Assembly (NCBI RefSeq): GCF_010384365.1
Contig: NZ_CP048397.1
Location: forward strand, 1,054,001 to 1,118,000
Length of the DNA: 64,000 nucleotides
Direction: 5' to 3'
DNA from: Streptomyces sp. S4.7
GTDB taxonomy: Bacteria > Actinomycetota > Actinomycetes > Streptomycetales > Streptomycetaceae
The notes under the pieces are model-generated. The model did no database searches. It was not told the DNA's origin and saw only the letters and a program-made list of their open reading frames with translations. Shown piece after piece: positions 1 to 9,720 of the stretch (within the stretch, counting starts at the first letter, position 1; each line of letters starts with the position of its first letter). The position numbers and the translations under genes were made by a program.

Positions 1-872
1 TCGGGCGCGCTCTCGGAGATCTGTCGCCACATGTCGTTGTGGCCGATCATCATGGCCGCTCGCCCCTGCACGAGGGGAGCGGCGACCGCTCCCTTCTGGG
101 TGAACCCGTAGTCCTCGATCTTGTCCGTACGGATGATGTCGACCATCCACTGGAGGGCGTCCACCGCCTCGTCGGAGTCGAGGACCGGCTTACCGCCGTC
201 GAACAGGTCGGCGCCGTGGGCCCACATCACAGGAAGGTAGGTCTGGCGCAGGTCGTTGCTGAGGATGTCGACGCCGGCCCGTGTCAGCTTGCCGTTCTTG
301 CGGACCGTCAACTCCTTCGCGATCTCCTTCAGTTCGGTGAGGTCCTTGGGGGGCGCGTCGATACCCGCCTCGGCGAACACGTCCTTGCGGTAGATGCCCA
401 TCCTGGTGTCGAGCAGGATCGGACGCGCATAGATCTTGCCGTCGTACACACCGGGCTCGACCACACGGGGGTTGTAGAGCCGGGCCAGTTCGTCCTTGCT
501 GGCCTCCAGGTCGGCCAGGACCCCCTTCTCGGCGAAGGGCGGTATCCAGCCGACGCCCATGAGCATGACGTCGTAGGGCTGGCCTCCCACGATCGAGGTG
601 GTCAGCTTCTCGTTGAGCTTCCCGTACTCGGTGTAGTCGACCTGAACGCTGACACCGGGGTTGTCCTTCTTGAAGTCGGCGAGCAGGGACGTGAGGAGCT
701 TCTGCCCGTCCGCCCGGTCGAAGATCGGTGTCAGCAGGCGCAGTGACGCGCTGCCGCTGCCGGACTTGCCGGGGGCGGCCCCGCCGCACGCGGTCAGAGC
801 CGTGCCGGCCACCGCCGCGGCGCCCAGACCCAGCAGGCTTCGTCTGGACAGGGATGAGGGATGTGAACGCAT
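1..872 (-). CDS. ABC transporter sugar-binding lipoprotein (partial, 3' end off the window)
   Basis: This is the extracellular solute-binding component of a carbohydrate ABC importer, anchored outside the membrane. About 290 codons are visible from the ATG at 870-872, preceded by a GGGAG ribosome site, and the frame stays open to the window edge. The N-terminus has twin arginines (SRRSLLG), a hydrophobic stretch and a lipobox LTAC-G, so it is a lipoprotein that may be Tat-exported. The mature part resembles family 1 sugar-binding proteins (blocks such as DYTEYGKLNEKL, GGQPYDVMLMGVGWIPPF and GRAAMMIGHNDMW). It is divergent from the LacI regulator, with paired operator-like repeats in between, so regulation by that repressor is likely. 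The substrate cannot be read from the sequence. The permease genes would lie to the left of the window. Confidence 0.85.
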   Translation of the reverse strand, partial: MRSHPSSLSRRSLLGLGAAAVAGTALTACGGAAPGKSGSGSASLRLLTPIFDRADGQKLLTSLLADFKKDNPGVSVQVDYTEYGKLNEKLTTSIVGGQPYDVMLMGVGWIPPFAEKGVLADLEASKDELARLYNPRVVEPGVYDGKIYARPILLDTRMGIYRKDVFAEAGIDAPPKDLTELKEIAKELTVRKNGKLTRAGVDILSNDLRQTYLPVMWAHGADLFDGGKPVLDSDEAVDALQWMVDIIRTDKIEDYGFTQKGAVAAPLVQGRAAMMIGHNDMWRQISESAP

Positions 873-930
873 AACTGACTCCCGACAGCGGAACATGCAC
901 TGGGTGGGTGAGCGAGACTTGCGTTGATCG

Positions 931-961
931 CGGTGCACCGATTTACTGGTGCATCGATGCA
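931..961. promoter_or_regulatory. Candidate LacI-type operators between the sugar-binding lipoprotein and its repressor
   Basis: Two direct repeats GGTGCACCGAT (932-942) and GGTGCATCGAT (948-958) lie 16 bp apart. Each contains or abuts a palindrome: CGGTGCACCG at 931-940 and TGCATCGATGCA at 950-961. They sit in the divergent intergenic region about 60-90 bp from both starts. Small palindromes of this size are typical LacI/GalR operators. That the adjacent repressor binds here is inference. Confidence 0.6.
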
Positions 962-1035
962 TGAGACTAGGAACACCGATACTTGATGTCAACATCGTGG
1001 AAACAATGGGTTTTCTTTGAGAGCGGGGGGCGGTT

Positions 1036-2142
1036 GTGGCAGGAACAACGATTTACCAGGTGGCACAGGAAGCGGGAGTCTCACCCAGTACGGTCTCCAA
1101 CCTGCTCAACGGCCGCACCGGCAAGATGCTCCCGGAGACCAGAGCACGGGTCGAGTCGGCGATACGGCGTCTGGGCTACCGTCCCAACCGGGCCGCCCAG
1201 CAACTGCGCACCGGGCGCATCCAGATGCACGGGCTCATCGTGCCGTCGGTGGCCAACCCGTTCTGGGGCACGTTCGCACGCCACCTCGAAGCCGCTGCCC
1301 TGGCGGAAGGGTTCTACATGCTGCTGTGCAACAGCGAGCGTGACCGCGACCGTGAACGCCACTACGTCGAGGAGCTCTGGGGCGACGGCATCGGTGGCGT
1401 GGTCCTGTGCTCGTCGCTCCCGTCACTCGACCACGTGAAGCAGACCATCGAGGCGGGACTCCGGCTCGTGGCCTTCGACCGCACCGCCCAACCCGGAGAC
1501 CCGCACAACGTGGTGAACATCGGGACGGACAACGTGCTCGGAATGCGCTTGGCCACGGAACACCTGCTGGCGCTCGGACACCGGAGGCTGGCCTTCGTGT
1601 CCGGATCGATCGGCAGCATCAACCGGGCCGAACGCTACAGCGGGTTCCGGCAGGCCATCGAGGCCGCCGGTCTGCCTCCGGAGGCCGGGATCGTCTGGTC
1701 GGGAGCGGACACCCTGGACTTCGACGACCGGGACACCGCGGAGCTGGGACGCTCAGCGGCGCGCGAACTCCTCGCGACCGCCAATCCCCCGACCGCGATC
1801 GTCGCCATCAACGACATGTGCGCCCTCGGCGTCATCGCGGGTGTGCGGGAAGCGGGGCTGACCGTGGGCCGCGACATCTCAGTGGTGGGCTACGACGACA
1901 TCATGCTCGCGGGCATGGCGATGCCCGGGCTCACGACCGTACGGCAGCCGGTGGAGGAGATGGCGTCCAACGCGTTCAGCAAGCTGAGGCAGGGCATGGA
2001 GAGTTCCGAGGACTCGACAGGTCACTCCGTACTCCACAGACCCAGACTCATCGTCCGTGATTCGACCGCGGCTGCGGCTGTCCCCCGGCCCGAGGGGTCC
2101 CATGTGCCCGGTCGGAGAAAGGCCTTGAAGGCGCACCCCTGA
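1036..2142 (+). CDS. LacI-family transcriptional repressor
   Basis: This is a DNA-binding sugar-responsive repressor of 368 aa. An N-terminal LacI helix-turn-helix (residues about 4-24, with VSPSTVSNLLNG) is followed by the hinge helix (PNRAAQQLRTGR) and a periplasmic-binding-protein-like effector domain. The effector domain shows the family blocks VPSVANPFWG, DGIGGVVL, HLLALGHRRLAFV and VVGYDDIMLAGMAMPGLTTVRQP. The start is GTG at 1036 behind a G-rich Shine-Dalgarno sequence. It is transcribed away from the sugar-binding lipoprotein gene and probably controls that ABC importer and itself. The last roughly 30 residues are a Pro/Arg-rich tail beyond the usual family end. The family call is secure and the inducer is unknown. 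Confidence 0.93.
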   Translation: MAGTTIYQVAQEAGVSPSTVSNLLNGRTGKMLPETRARVESAIRRLGYRPNRAAQQLRTGRIQMHGLIVPSVANPFWGTFARHLEAAALAEGFYMLLCNSERDRDRERHYVEELWGDGIGGVVLCSSLPSLDHVKQTIEAGLRLVAFDRTAQPGDPHNVVNIGTDNVLGMRLATEHLLALGHRRLAFVSGSIGSINRAERYSGFRQAIEAAGLPPEAGIVWSGADTLDFDDRDTAELGRSAARELLATANPPTAIVAINDMCALGVIAGVREAGLTVGRDISVVGYDDIMLAGMAMPGLTTVRQPVEEMASNAFSKLRQGMESSEDSTGHSVLHRPRLIVRDSTAAAAVPRPEGSHVPGRRKALKAHP

Positions 2143-2318
2143 GCCAGGATACCGGGAAACCGGACGACGGTCCCGGAACCAGCCGCCCGGCGCTACGGAT
2201 CACTGGCGACGACGGCCCACAAAGGACGTGGCCGCCCCTGCCGCGGCAGGGCCGATCCCCGAAACCCCGCGCGCACGACACCTCTGCCGCTACCGCCCGA
2301 CTTCAGGAGGCGACCCAG

Positions 2319-3665
2319 TTGAGTACGGGGCGAGGAGCAGATCCCGCAGCCGACACCGACCACTCCATCGACGCCCCACCTTCCGGAGGGTCCCTCTTCT
2401 CCTCGCTGAAGGTCAGGAACTACCGGCTGTTCTTCCTCGGCCAAGTCGTCTCCAACAACGGCACCTGGATACAGCGCATCTCCCAGGACTGGCTCGTGCT
2501 CAGCCTCACCGGCTCCTCCACCGCCGTCGGCATCACCACCGCCCTGCAGTTCCTGCCCCTGCTCCTCTTCGGCCTGCACGGCGGCGTCCTCGTCGACCGA
2601 CTGCGAAAGCGCCCTGTCCTGGCCGCCACCCAGATAGCCATGGCCCTCACCGCTCTCGCCCTGGCCACCCTCACTCTGGCCGGCCAGGTCAACGTCTGGC
2701 ACGTGTACGCCGCCGCTTTCGCGGTCGGCCTCGCGACCGTCCTCGACAACCCCGCCCGCCAGTCATTCCTCTCCGAGCTGGTCGGCCCGGAACATCTGCG
2801 GAACGCCGTCGGCCTCAACTCGGCGAACTTCCAGTCCGCCCGCCTCATCGGCCCCGCCGTGGCGGGGCTGCTGATCACGGGCATCGGCACCGGATGGGCG
2901 TTCCTGTTCAACGGTCTCTCCTTCGCCGCACCCCTGATCTGCATGCTGCTGATGCGCACAGCCGAACTGCGCGCCGTCGAGCGCGCCCCGCGCGGCAAGG
3001 GACAGTTGCGTGAGGGCCTGCGCTACGTCGCCGGCCGCCCGGAGTTGATGTGGACCATCGTTCTGGTCGGGTTCGTCGGTACCTTCGCCCTCAACTTCCC
3101 CGTACACCTCACCGCGTTCACCGACGTCTTCCACATCGGTGCGGGTACCTTCAGCCTCCTCAACACCCTGGTGGCGGCCGGCTCCCTGGTCGGCGCACTG
3201 CTCGCCGCCAGAATGGGAACGGCGGGGCTGAGACTGCCCTTCCTGGCCGCGCTGGCTTTCGGCGTCGTGGAGATCGCGGCCGCCCTGGCGCCGTCCCTGT
3301 GGAGCTTCGCCCTGCTCATGGTGCCCATGGGGTTGTTCGCCATGGTCGTCAACGTCAGCACGAACACCACCGTCCAGACGTCCACCGACCCCACCATGCG
3401 GGGCCGTGTCACAGCCCTCTACATGATGGTCCTCCTCGGGGGTGCGCCCGTCGGGGCTCCGGTCGTGGGCTGGATCTCCGACATCTACGGGCCTCGCGTC
3501 GGACTAGCGACGGCCGGTGCCGTGGCCGCCTGCACCGCCATGGCGACAGGGCTCATTCTTGCCCGGGTCGGCGGCCATCGCGTCGCGATCAAGTGGATCA
3601 GCTATCGCCCACGGCTGCGAATCGTGCCCCGGAAATCAAAGGCAGGCAAAGACAGCCCCACCTGA
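2319..3665 (+). CDS. MFS transporter, drug/siderophore exporter type
   Basis: This is an integral membrane exporter of the major facilitator superfamily, 448 aa with about 12 hydrophobic segments. It belongs to the DHA3/EntS-like group: NYRLFFLGQVVSNNGTWIQRISQDWLVL at the N-terminus is the hallmark of that family, and GxLxDRxxKR appears as LVDRLRKRPV in loop 2-3. The start is TTG at 2319, eight bases after a perfect AGGAGG (2305-2310). An N-terminal cytoplasmic tail of about 35 residues precedes helix 1. It follows the LacI gene on the same strand with a 176-bp gap, so it may have its own promoter. The substrate is unknown. Confidence 0.9.
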   Translation: MSTGRGADPAADTDHSIDAPPSGGSLFSSLKVRNYRLFFLGQVVSNNGTWIQRISQDWLVLSLTGSSTAVGITTALQFLPLLLFGLHGGVLVDRLRKRPVLAATQIAMALTALALATLTLAGQVNVWHVYAAAFAVGLATVLDNPARQSFLSELVGPEHLRNAVGLNSANFQSARLIGPAVAGLLITGIGTGWAFLFNGLSFAAPLICMLLMRTAELRAVERAPRGKGQLREGLRYVAGRPELMWTIVLVGFVGTFALNFPVHLTAFTDVFHIGAGTFSLLNTLVAAGSLVGALLAARMGTAGLRLPFLAALAFGVVEIAAALAPSLWSFALLMVPMGLFAMVVNVSTNTTVQTSTDPTMRGRVTALYMMVLLGGAPVGAPVVGWISDIYGPRVGLATAGAVAACTAMATGLILARVGGHRVAIKWISYRPRLRIVPRKSKAGKDSPT

Positions 3666-3962
3666 CCCGGCAGCCACCCACGGGGCTCGGGGACCCGGTC
3701 GTGCCCGCGGGCAGGCTCGCCGGGGAGCCCGCCACTCGGCCGGACACGCGCGACTCGTCGGCGTGGGCCGCGGCCGTTCGTGGATCCGCCCGTGGCCCTT
3801 TGTACCCAACGGTGTTGCGGCGGCCGTAGGGCTTCGCGCCCCCGACGGAGAGGGCCAGCGCGGATCTCGCGCGACACGCACACCGCGGACCGCTGGACGG
3901 GGCAAAGCCGCCTTCTCCCCGAATCCGGGCAGTGCCCGCACAGCGAAACCCTTCCGACATGG
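3666..3962. other. Intergenic region between convergent genes, no gene seen
   Basis: About 300 bp separate the ends of the convergent MFS and GNAT genes. Short open frames on both strands lack ribosome sites and recognisable protein features. I see no strong hairpin with a T-tract, although the region is GC-rich enough to fold. Confidence 0.5.
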
Positions 3963-4595
3963 TCACTCTTCGCCGTCGCGGCGCGCTGCCTCACCCGTGA
4001 AGTCCCCCTGGCGCACCCGGCCGCCCCACCTTTCCGGCACGGGCCCGGCCGGGTCGACACCGCTCCGCGCTCCGGCCTCCCATTCCTCTTCGAGGATGCC
4101 GAACATCAGGGAGTCCCGCCAGCCGTCCCGGATCCATGCCGTGTGTCGGTGGTGCCCCTCGTACGTCATTCCGAGCTTTGCCAGCACTCGAGAGGATCCG
4201 AGATTCCGCGGGTCGCAGGTGGCGTAGATCCGGTGAAGCCCCAACTGGTCGAAGCCGAGCGACAGGAGCGAGCGCCCGACCTCCGTGCCGAGACCCCGCC
4301 CCCATACTCGCGGATGCACGAGGTAGGAGATCTCCCCCTGTCGGTAGGTGTGACTGCGAACGCGCAACTCCCCCATACCGACAACGGCGCCCTCGAAGCG
4401 CACCACGTGGGCGAAGCGCTGCCGAGGTTCGTGCGACCAGGCCTCGACCGCGGCCTTCACGAAGTCGCGCGTCTGGTCCTCGGTGTTGGGCCCCCAAGGC
4501 TGGAACCGACACGCCTCCGCGAGACGGGCCCACGAGTGGACGTCCCGCCAGTCGTCGAGAGCGATCCTGTCCAGGGTCACCGAGCACTCACTCAT
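3963..4595 (-). CDS. GNAT-family N-acetyltransferase (RimJ/RimL-like)
   Basis: This is an acetyl-CoA-dependent N-acyltransferase of 210 aa. The RimJ/RimL-type fold is visible: a strand block VVGMGELRVRSHTYRQGEISYLVHP, then the acetyl-CoA-binding segment VWGRGLGTEVGRSLLSLGF (residues about 97-115, the RGxGT/A pyrophosphate loop), then LHRIYATCDPRNLGSSRVLAKLGM, which is the motif B hallmark. The last roughly 40 residues are a charged tail. It starts at ATG 4595 and reads toward the MFS gene. The acceptor may be a ribosomal protein, a small molecule or an antibiotic and is not deducible. Confidence 0.88.
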   Translation of the reverse strand: MSECSVTLDRIALDDWRDVHSWARLAEACRFQPWGPNTEDQTRDFVKAAVEAWSHEPRQRFAHVVRFEGAVVGMGELRVRSHTYRQGEISYLVHPRVWGRGLGTEVGRSLLSLGFDQLGLHRIYATCDPRNLGSSRVLAKLGMTYEGHHRHTAWIRDGWRDSLMFGILEEEWEAGARSGVDPAGPVPERWGGRVRQGDFTGEAARRDGEE

Positions 4596-4728
4596 CGGTA
4601 GATCGTGTCAGACGTAGCGGACAGGGAGGCGGATTCCAGAAGCACGTGCTCATCGCCCTCGGGCAGATCGCAGAAGACGCCGGAGTGGGTTCGTCGGGCC
4701 TCCGTCGCCGCCGCGTGCGCATGCGGTG

Positions 4729-5127
4729 CTAAGCCTGCTGTTGGGTGAGGGTGGACAGGGCCGCGTCCAGCCGGTGGGTGGCATCCTCGGCGACGGGCTC
4801 GAGAGCGTCCCGGCCGGTCAGGGTGACCATCGTGGCGGGGTCGAGGGCCTGGACGGCGATGCGCTCGCCGTCGGTGCGGACGACGACGTTGCAGGGCAGC
4901 AGCAGGCCGATGGAGCGGTCCGCCTCGATCGCTTGACGGGCGAGCGGCGGGTTGCAGGCGCCGAGGATCAGATAGTTCTCCATGTCGTGGCCGAGCTTCT
5001 CCTTCAGCGTGGCCCGCACGTCGATCTCGGTCAGGATCCCGAAGCCCTGCTCGGCCAGAGCCTCGCGCACGGCCCTCACGGTCTCCTCGAAGTCGCCGTC
5101 CACGTGCACAGTGCGGCTGTAGGTCAT
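4729..5127 (-). CDS. DUF302-domain protein of the persulfide module
   Basis: This is a small soluble protein of about 132 aa made of one DUF302 domain. Typical blocks are TVREALAEQGFGILTEIDV-like (here VRAVREALAEQGFGILTEID), LGACNPPLARQAIEAD and IGLLLPCNVVV. The in-frame reading can extend upstream to 5205, but ATG 5127 is preferred because a GAGG ribosome site lies eight bases upstream. ATG 5133 is the alternative. It is divergent from the persulfide dioxygenase gene and shares its promoter region, which holds two CstR-like palindromes, so co-regulation with sulfur detoxification is likely. DUF302 proteins are often found beside sulfur genes, but the molecular activity is not established. 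Confidence 0.82.
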   Translation of the reverse strand: MTYSRTVHVDGDFEETVRAVREALAEQGFGILTEIDVRATLKEKLGHDMENYLILGACNPPLARQAIEADRSIGLLLPCNVVVRTDGERIAVQALDPATMVTLTGRDALEPVAEDATHRLDAALSTLTQQQA

Positions 5128-5215
5128 CGGCATCGCCTCATCGTCGTCTGCTGGTCCCGCTTTGGGCGGAGGCCGCCGGGCACCCGCACGGGTGCGGCGA
5201 TCCACTCACAAAATA

Positions 5216-5264
5216 TACCCCCGGGGGTACGAGTGTTACGGTGGGACCAATACCCCCTGGGGTA
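5216..5264. promoter_or_regulatory. Two CstR/CsoR-type operators in a divergent promoter
   Basis: A perfect 14-bp palindrome TACCCCCGGGGGTA lies at 5216-5229 and a near-perfect copy TACCCCCTGGGGTA at 5251-5264, 35 bp apart. Both resemble the palindrome beside the repressor gene at 8114-8131. G/C-rich palindromes with TAC...GTA ends are the known operator type of the CsoR/CstR family. They cover the space between the DUF302 gene and the persulfide dioxygenase gene. Confidence 0.82.
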
Positions 5265-5289
5265 ATTTTCATGCGAAAGGAATATCCGC

Positions 5290-6654
5290 GTGTTCTTCGT
5301 TGACACCATAGAGCTGGAAGGGCTCGGCAACCGCAGCTACCTGGCCGGAGGGGAGCACACGGCGGTGGTTGTGGACCCGCCGCGTGACATCGACCAGGTC
5401 CTGGCGGCAGCCGCCCGGCGCGGTGTGCGGATCGCGTACGTGGCGGAGACCCACATCCACAACGACTACGTGACCGGCGGCCCGGAACTCGCCCGGATCA
5501 CCGGCGCCCAGTACCTCGTGCCGGCCGGTGCGAACGTCTCCTTCGCGCGGGTGGCTGTCGCCGACGGCGACACCGTGGACATCGACCCCGGCAGCGGGGT
5601 GAGCCTGGCCGCGATCGCGACGCCGGGCCACACCCCGCACCACACCTCCTACGCGCTGCGCGAGGGGGGGCGTCCGGTGGTCGTCTTCACCGGCGGATCG
5701 CTGCTGATCGGCACGGTGGGCCGGCCGGACCTGGTCGAACCGCGGCTGACCGAACAGCTCGCCCGCGCCCAGCACGCCTCCGCCCACCGTCTGGCCTCCG
5801 GCCTTCCGGACGAGACGGCGGTGCTGCCCACGCACGGCTTCGGCAGCTTCTGCTCCTCGGCCCAGTCCGAGGGGGAGGAGACCACCATCGGCAAGGAGAA
5901 GAGCGCCAATACGGCGCTCACCGTCGATGTGGACACATTCGTCGCAGACCTGCTGGCCGGGCTGGAGGACGTGCCCGCCTACTACGCGCACATGGGCCCG
6001 GCCAACGCCGCAGGTCCGGCCCCGGTCGATCTGACCCCGCCCGCGCTCGCGGACCCCGCCGAGATCGCCACGCGGCTTGCGGCCGGGGAGTGGGTGGTCG
6101 ACCTGCGCAACCGCGTCGCGTTCGCCGAGGGGCACGTGGCCGGTTCGTTCAACTTCGAGGCCGATGGCAAGATCGCCACCTATCTCGCCTGGATGATCCC
6201 CTGGGGCAAGCCGGTCACGCTGCTCGCCGAATCGGCCGAGCAGCTCGCCGACACCCAGCGCGAGCTGGTGCGGGTGGGCATCGACCGGCCGGCCGCCGCC
6301 GCCACCGGCGGTCCCGCCGCCTGGCTGCCCGCCGGGGAGAAGCCCGCCTCCTTCCCGCGCTCCACGTTCGCCGCACTCGCCGACCGCGGCCTCGACCACG
6401 TGGTGGTCCTGGACGTGCGCCGCGACTCCGAGCGGGCGGACGGCTGGATCGAGGGATCGGTGCACATCCCCATCCACGAGCTCCACGGCCGCCTTGCCGA
6501 GGTACCGCGGGGGGCGGTGTGGGTGCACTGCGCGGGCGGTATGCGCGCCGCGATCGCCGCATCCCTGCTCGACGCGGCAGGCCGGGATGTCGTCGCCGTC
6601 GACGACGGCTTCGACGCCGCCGCCGGCGCCGGCCTGCCCCTGACCACCGGCTGA
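5290..6654 (+). CDS. Persulfide dioxygenase-rhodanese fusion (CstB-like)
   Basis: This cytoplasmic non-haem iron enzyme is expected to oxidise low-molecular-weight persulfides to thiol plus sulfite or thiosulfate. Its 454 aa match the CstB architecture. Residues 1-195 form a metallo-beta-lactamase/ETHE1 domain with H55-x-H57-x-D59, PGH114 and H182, and a conserved C188 in the GSFC loop. Residues about 255-340 form a rhodanese-like domain without an active cysteine. Residues about 355-450 form a C-terminal rhodanese domain with C414 in the loop CAGGMR. The start is GTG 5290 with AAAGGAA seven bases upstream. It heads a plus-strand run with the next rhodanese and the TauE exporter. Regulation by the CstR-like repressor is inferred from the two operator copies immediately upstream. 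Confidence 0.9.
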   Translation: MFFVDTIELEGLGNRSYLAGGEHTAVVVDPPRDIDQVLAAAARRGVRIAYVAETHIHNDYVTGGPELARITGAQYLVPAGANVSFARVAVADGDTVDIDPGSGVSLAAIATPGHTPHHTSYALREGGRPVVVFTGGSLLIGTVGRPDLVEPRLTEQLARAQHASAHRLASGLPDETAVLPTHGFGSFCSSAQSEGEETTIGKEKSANTALTVDVDTFVADLLAGLEDVPAYYAHMGPANAAGPAPVDLTPPALADPAEIATRLAAGEWVVDLRNRVAFAEGHVAGSFNFEADGKIATYLAWMIPWGKPVTLLAESAEQLADTQRELVRVGIDRPAAAATGGPAAWLPAGEKPASFPRSTFAALADRGLDHVVVLDVRRDSERADGWIEGSVHIPIHELHGRLAEVPRGAVWVHCAGGMRAAIAASLLDAAGRDVVAVDDGFDAAAGAGLPLTTG

Positions 6655-6692
6655 CCCACACCCCAGCACAGCACGAGAAAGGGGAGAACGTC

Positions 6693-7058
6693 ATGTCCCT
6701 CTTCCGCCGCGACCAGCCCCGCGTCAGCGCGGAACGGGCCCGCAGCCGCACCGGTGGCAAGGCCCCGGACGCGATCCCGCTCGATGTCCGCGAGAAGCCG
6801 GAGTGGAACGCCGGCCACGCTCCCGGCGCGGTGCACGCCCCGCTGTCGAACCTCAGCGCCGGCGCCGACCTGCCGGCCGGAGTATCGGGCACGCCACTGG
6901 TGGTGATCTGCCGCAGCGGGCACCGCTCCCAGCAGGCGGCCGAACTCCTCGACCAGCGCGGAGAGCGGCCGGTGGACGTCGAGGGCGGCATGGACGCGTG
7001 GGCCGCCTCGGGATACCCGGTCAGCGACGAACGCGGGAACAGCGGCCGGATAGCGTGA
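6693..7058 (+). CDS. Single-domain rhodanese sulfurtransferase
   Basis: This is a sulfur-carrier enzyme of 121 aa that moves persulfide sulfur through an active-site cysteine. The rhodanese domain has LDVREKPEWNAGHAPGAVHAPL and the catalytic loop CRSGHRSQ (Cys at residue about 74), followed by GGMDAW. The start is ATG 6693 behind GGGGAG (6681-6686). A longer open reading in this frame from 6090 is out of frame with the persulfide dioxygenase and is not coding upstream of 6693. Its stop overlaps the GTG of the next gene (GTGA), so the two are translationally coupled. Confidence 0.9.
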   Translation: MSLFRRDQPRVSAERARSRTGGKAPDAIPLDVREKPEWNAGHAPGAVHAPLSNLSAGADLPAGVSGTPLVVICRSGHRSQQAAELLDQRGERPVDVEGGMDAWAASGYPVSDERGNSGRIA

Positions 7059-7798
7059 CCGCCCTCGTTCTCGCCCTCATCGCCGGAGCCGTCATCGGCC
7101 TCGCCCTAGGAACTCTGGGCGGCGGCGGCAGCGTCCTGACCGTACCCGCCCTGATCTACCTGCTCGACTTCACCCCGCCCGCGGCCACCACCGCCAGTCT
7201 GATCATCGTGGCCGCCACCTCCGTCACCGCCCTGTACGCCCACGCACGCGACGGCCACGTCGCCTGGAAGACCGGATCACTCTTCGCCGCTGCGGGCATC
7301 GTCCCTGCCTACCTCGCCGGAGCAGCCTCTGGTCACGTACCCGAAGTGATCCTGACAGTGGCGTTCTCCCTGATCGCCGCGCTGGCGGCCATGCGCATGC
7401 TCCGCCCCTCCACCTCCGAACCGGCGGACCGGACAAGGCCCGGCAAGGCGACCGGGGCAGGCGCCGGACTAGGCGCGGTGACCGGTTTCCTCGGCGTCGG
7501 AGGCGGATTCCTTGCCGTCCCGGCTCTGGTGAGCGTGCTCGGGCTGACGATGAGGCGGGCGGTGGGCACCAGCCTGCTCGTCATCACCGTCAACTCATTC
7601 GCCGCCCTGATCGCCCGTACCGGAACCGGCGGCGGACTCCAGTGGGAAGTCATCACACCGTTCACGGGGGCCGCGATCCTCGGCGCCTGGGACGGAAAAC
7701 GCCTCGCCACCAAGATCTCCGGCCATACTCTTCAGAGAGCCTTCGCCGGCGTGCTCCTGGCGGTGGCCGTGTTCATGCTCATCGACGTGATCGCATGA
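7055..7798 (+). CDS. TauE/SafE-family membrane protein, probable sulfite/sulfur anion exporter
   Basis: This is an integral membrane protein of 247 aa with about seven or eight hydrophobic helices. It shows the two family repeats: GTLGGGGSVLTVPALIYLL near the N-terminus and GFLGVGGGFLAVPALV after the central loop. The start GTG 7055 overlaps the rhodanese stop codon. TauE/SafE proteins export sulfite, sulfoacetate or related anions. Following a persulfide dioxygenase, removal of sulfite or thiosulfate is the natural role. The exact substrate is inference. Confidence 0.85.
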   Translation: MTALVLALIAGAVIGLALGTLGGGGSVLTVPALIYLLDFTPPAATTASLIIVAATSVTALYAHARDGHVAWKTGSLFAAAGIVPAYLAGAASGHVPEVILTVAFSLIAALAAMRMLRPSTSEPADRTRPGKATGAGAGLGAVTGFLGVGGGFLAVPALVSVLGLTMRRAVGTSLLVITVNSFAALIARTGTGGGLQWEVITPFTGAAILGAWDGKRLATKISGHTLQRAFAGVLLAVAVFMLIDVIA

Positions 7799-7819
7799 AC
7801 AAGCCAGCCACCGCCGCCC

Positions 7820-8750
<931 letters not shown>

Positions 8751-8866
8751 AACACTCGCCGACCTGACGACCGCATCGCTCGGCGGCGCAAGGACCATCA
8801 CGGCCTCCGGCTCTGCCGAGGGGTGGCATTACGGCTCGACCACTCGTGCGCTGGCGGCCGGCTCCG

Positions 8867-8930
8867 TCACAGGGGGAAGACGATGAGGGCGGTGTCGTCG
8901 CTTGCGCCGACGGGCGGGGCCAGGAGGGGC
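8867..8930 (-). pseudogene. Fragment resembling the C-terminal end of a PP2C/SpoIIE phosphatase
   Basis: Right after the point where the transposase reading loses similarity, the open frame continues for about 20 residues ending in GASDDTALIVFPL and a stop. The (D)DDTAL motif close to the C-terminus is characteristic of actinobacterial PP2C/SpoIIE-type phosphatases. The piece is too short to be a gene and is best read as the tail of a phosphatase gene cut by a deletion or insertion. The assignment rests on one short motif. Confidence 0.35.
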
Positions 8931-9720
8931 GTCTGGACGATCATGCGAGGCCAGACGGCTTCGGTAAGGCCCTTGAGCCCGTCGCAGACCAGCATGAGCA
9001 CGTCATCCAGGCCGTGGTTCTTCAGCTCGGTGAACACATGCAGCCAGTACTTCGCGCCCTCGCCGCCGTCGCCGGCCCAGATGCCGAGGATGTCGCGGTG
9101 CCGTCCACGGTCACCGCCATCACCACGTAGATAGGACGGTTCGCGACCTGCCCGTCCTTGATCTTGACGCTGATGGCGTCCACGAACAGCACGGGATAGA
9201 CACGGTCGAGGGGACGGATCTGCCACTCGGTCATGTCCTCCATCACTGTGTCGGTGATTCTGGAGATGGTCTGTTTGGACACCTCGGCGCCGTAGACCTC
9301 GGCCAGGTGAGCGGCGATCTCGCCAAGCGTGAGCCCCTTCGCGGACAGCGACAGCACCATCTCGTCGACCCCGGTCAGCCGCCGCTGCCGCTTCTTGACA
9401 AGCTGCGGCTCGAACGTCCCCGAGGTGTCACGCGGCACCTTGACCTCGACCGGCCCGACGTCGGTCAGCACGGTCTTGGCCTGGCCTCCGTTGCGGGAGT
9501 TGCCGCTGCCCCGGCCGCCGACAGCATGCTTCTCATAGCCGAGGTGATCGGTGATCTCACCTTCCAGCGCAGATTCCCGCTTGGTCAGCTGCAGCCCCTC
9601 CGACCGGGCCCGCTCCACCAGCTTCGCGACCAGTTGCTCCTCGGACACAGGCGCAGGCTGCCCGGACTGGACACTCTCGACAGGCTGCACGGTCTCCAAC
9701 TCCACGGCGTTGTATGTCAC
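8931..9720 (-). pseudogene. Decayed IS256-family (mutator-type) transposase
   Basis: This is the remnant of a DDE transposase. The GTG at 9720 has GGGAGAG seven bases upstream. The family blocks EEQLVAKLVERARSEGLQL, GEITDHLGYEKH, FEPQLVKKRQRRLTGVDEMV, YGAEVSKQTISRITD and RVYPVLFVDAISVKI are clear. Three lesions are visible. About a dozen residues usually found between LQLT and ESALEGE are missing. A one-base loss near 9098-9103, just after AVTVDG, shifts the rest (HRDILGIWAGDGGEGAKYWLHVF) into another frame. The protein stops matching after VWP-IVQT, so the C-terminal half with the final catalytic Glu is gone. It cannot be active. Terminal inverted repeats were not found. Confidence 0.88.

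Noticed and set aside
6090-6692. Upstream extension of the single rhodanese gene
   Set aside because: The frame is open back to 6090 but lies inside the persulfide dioxygenase gene in another frame. ATG 6693 has a good ribosome site and the homologous N-terminus.
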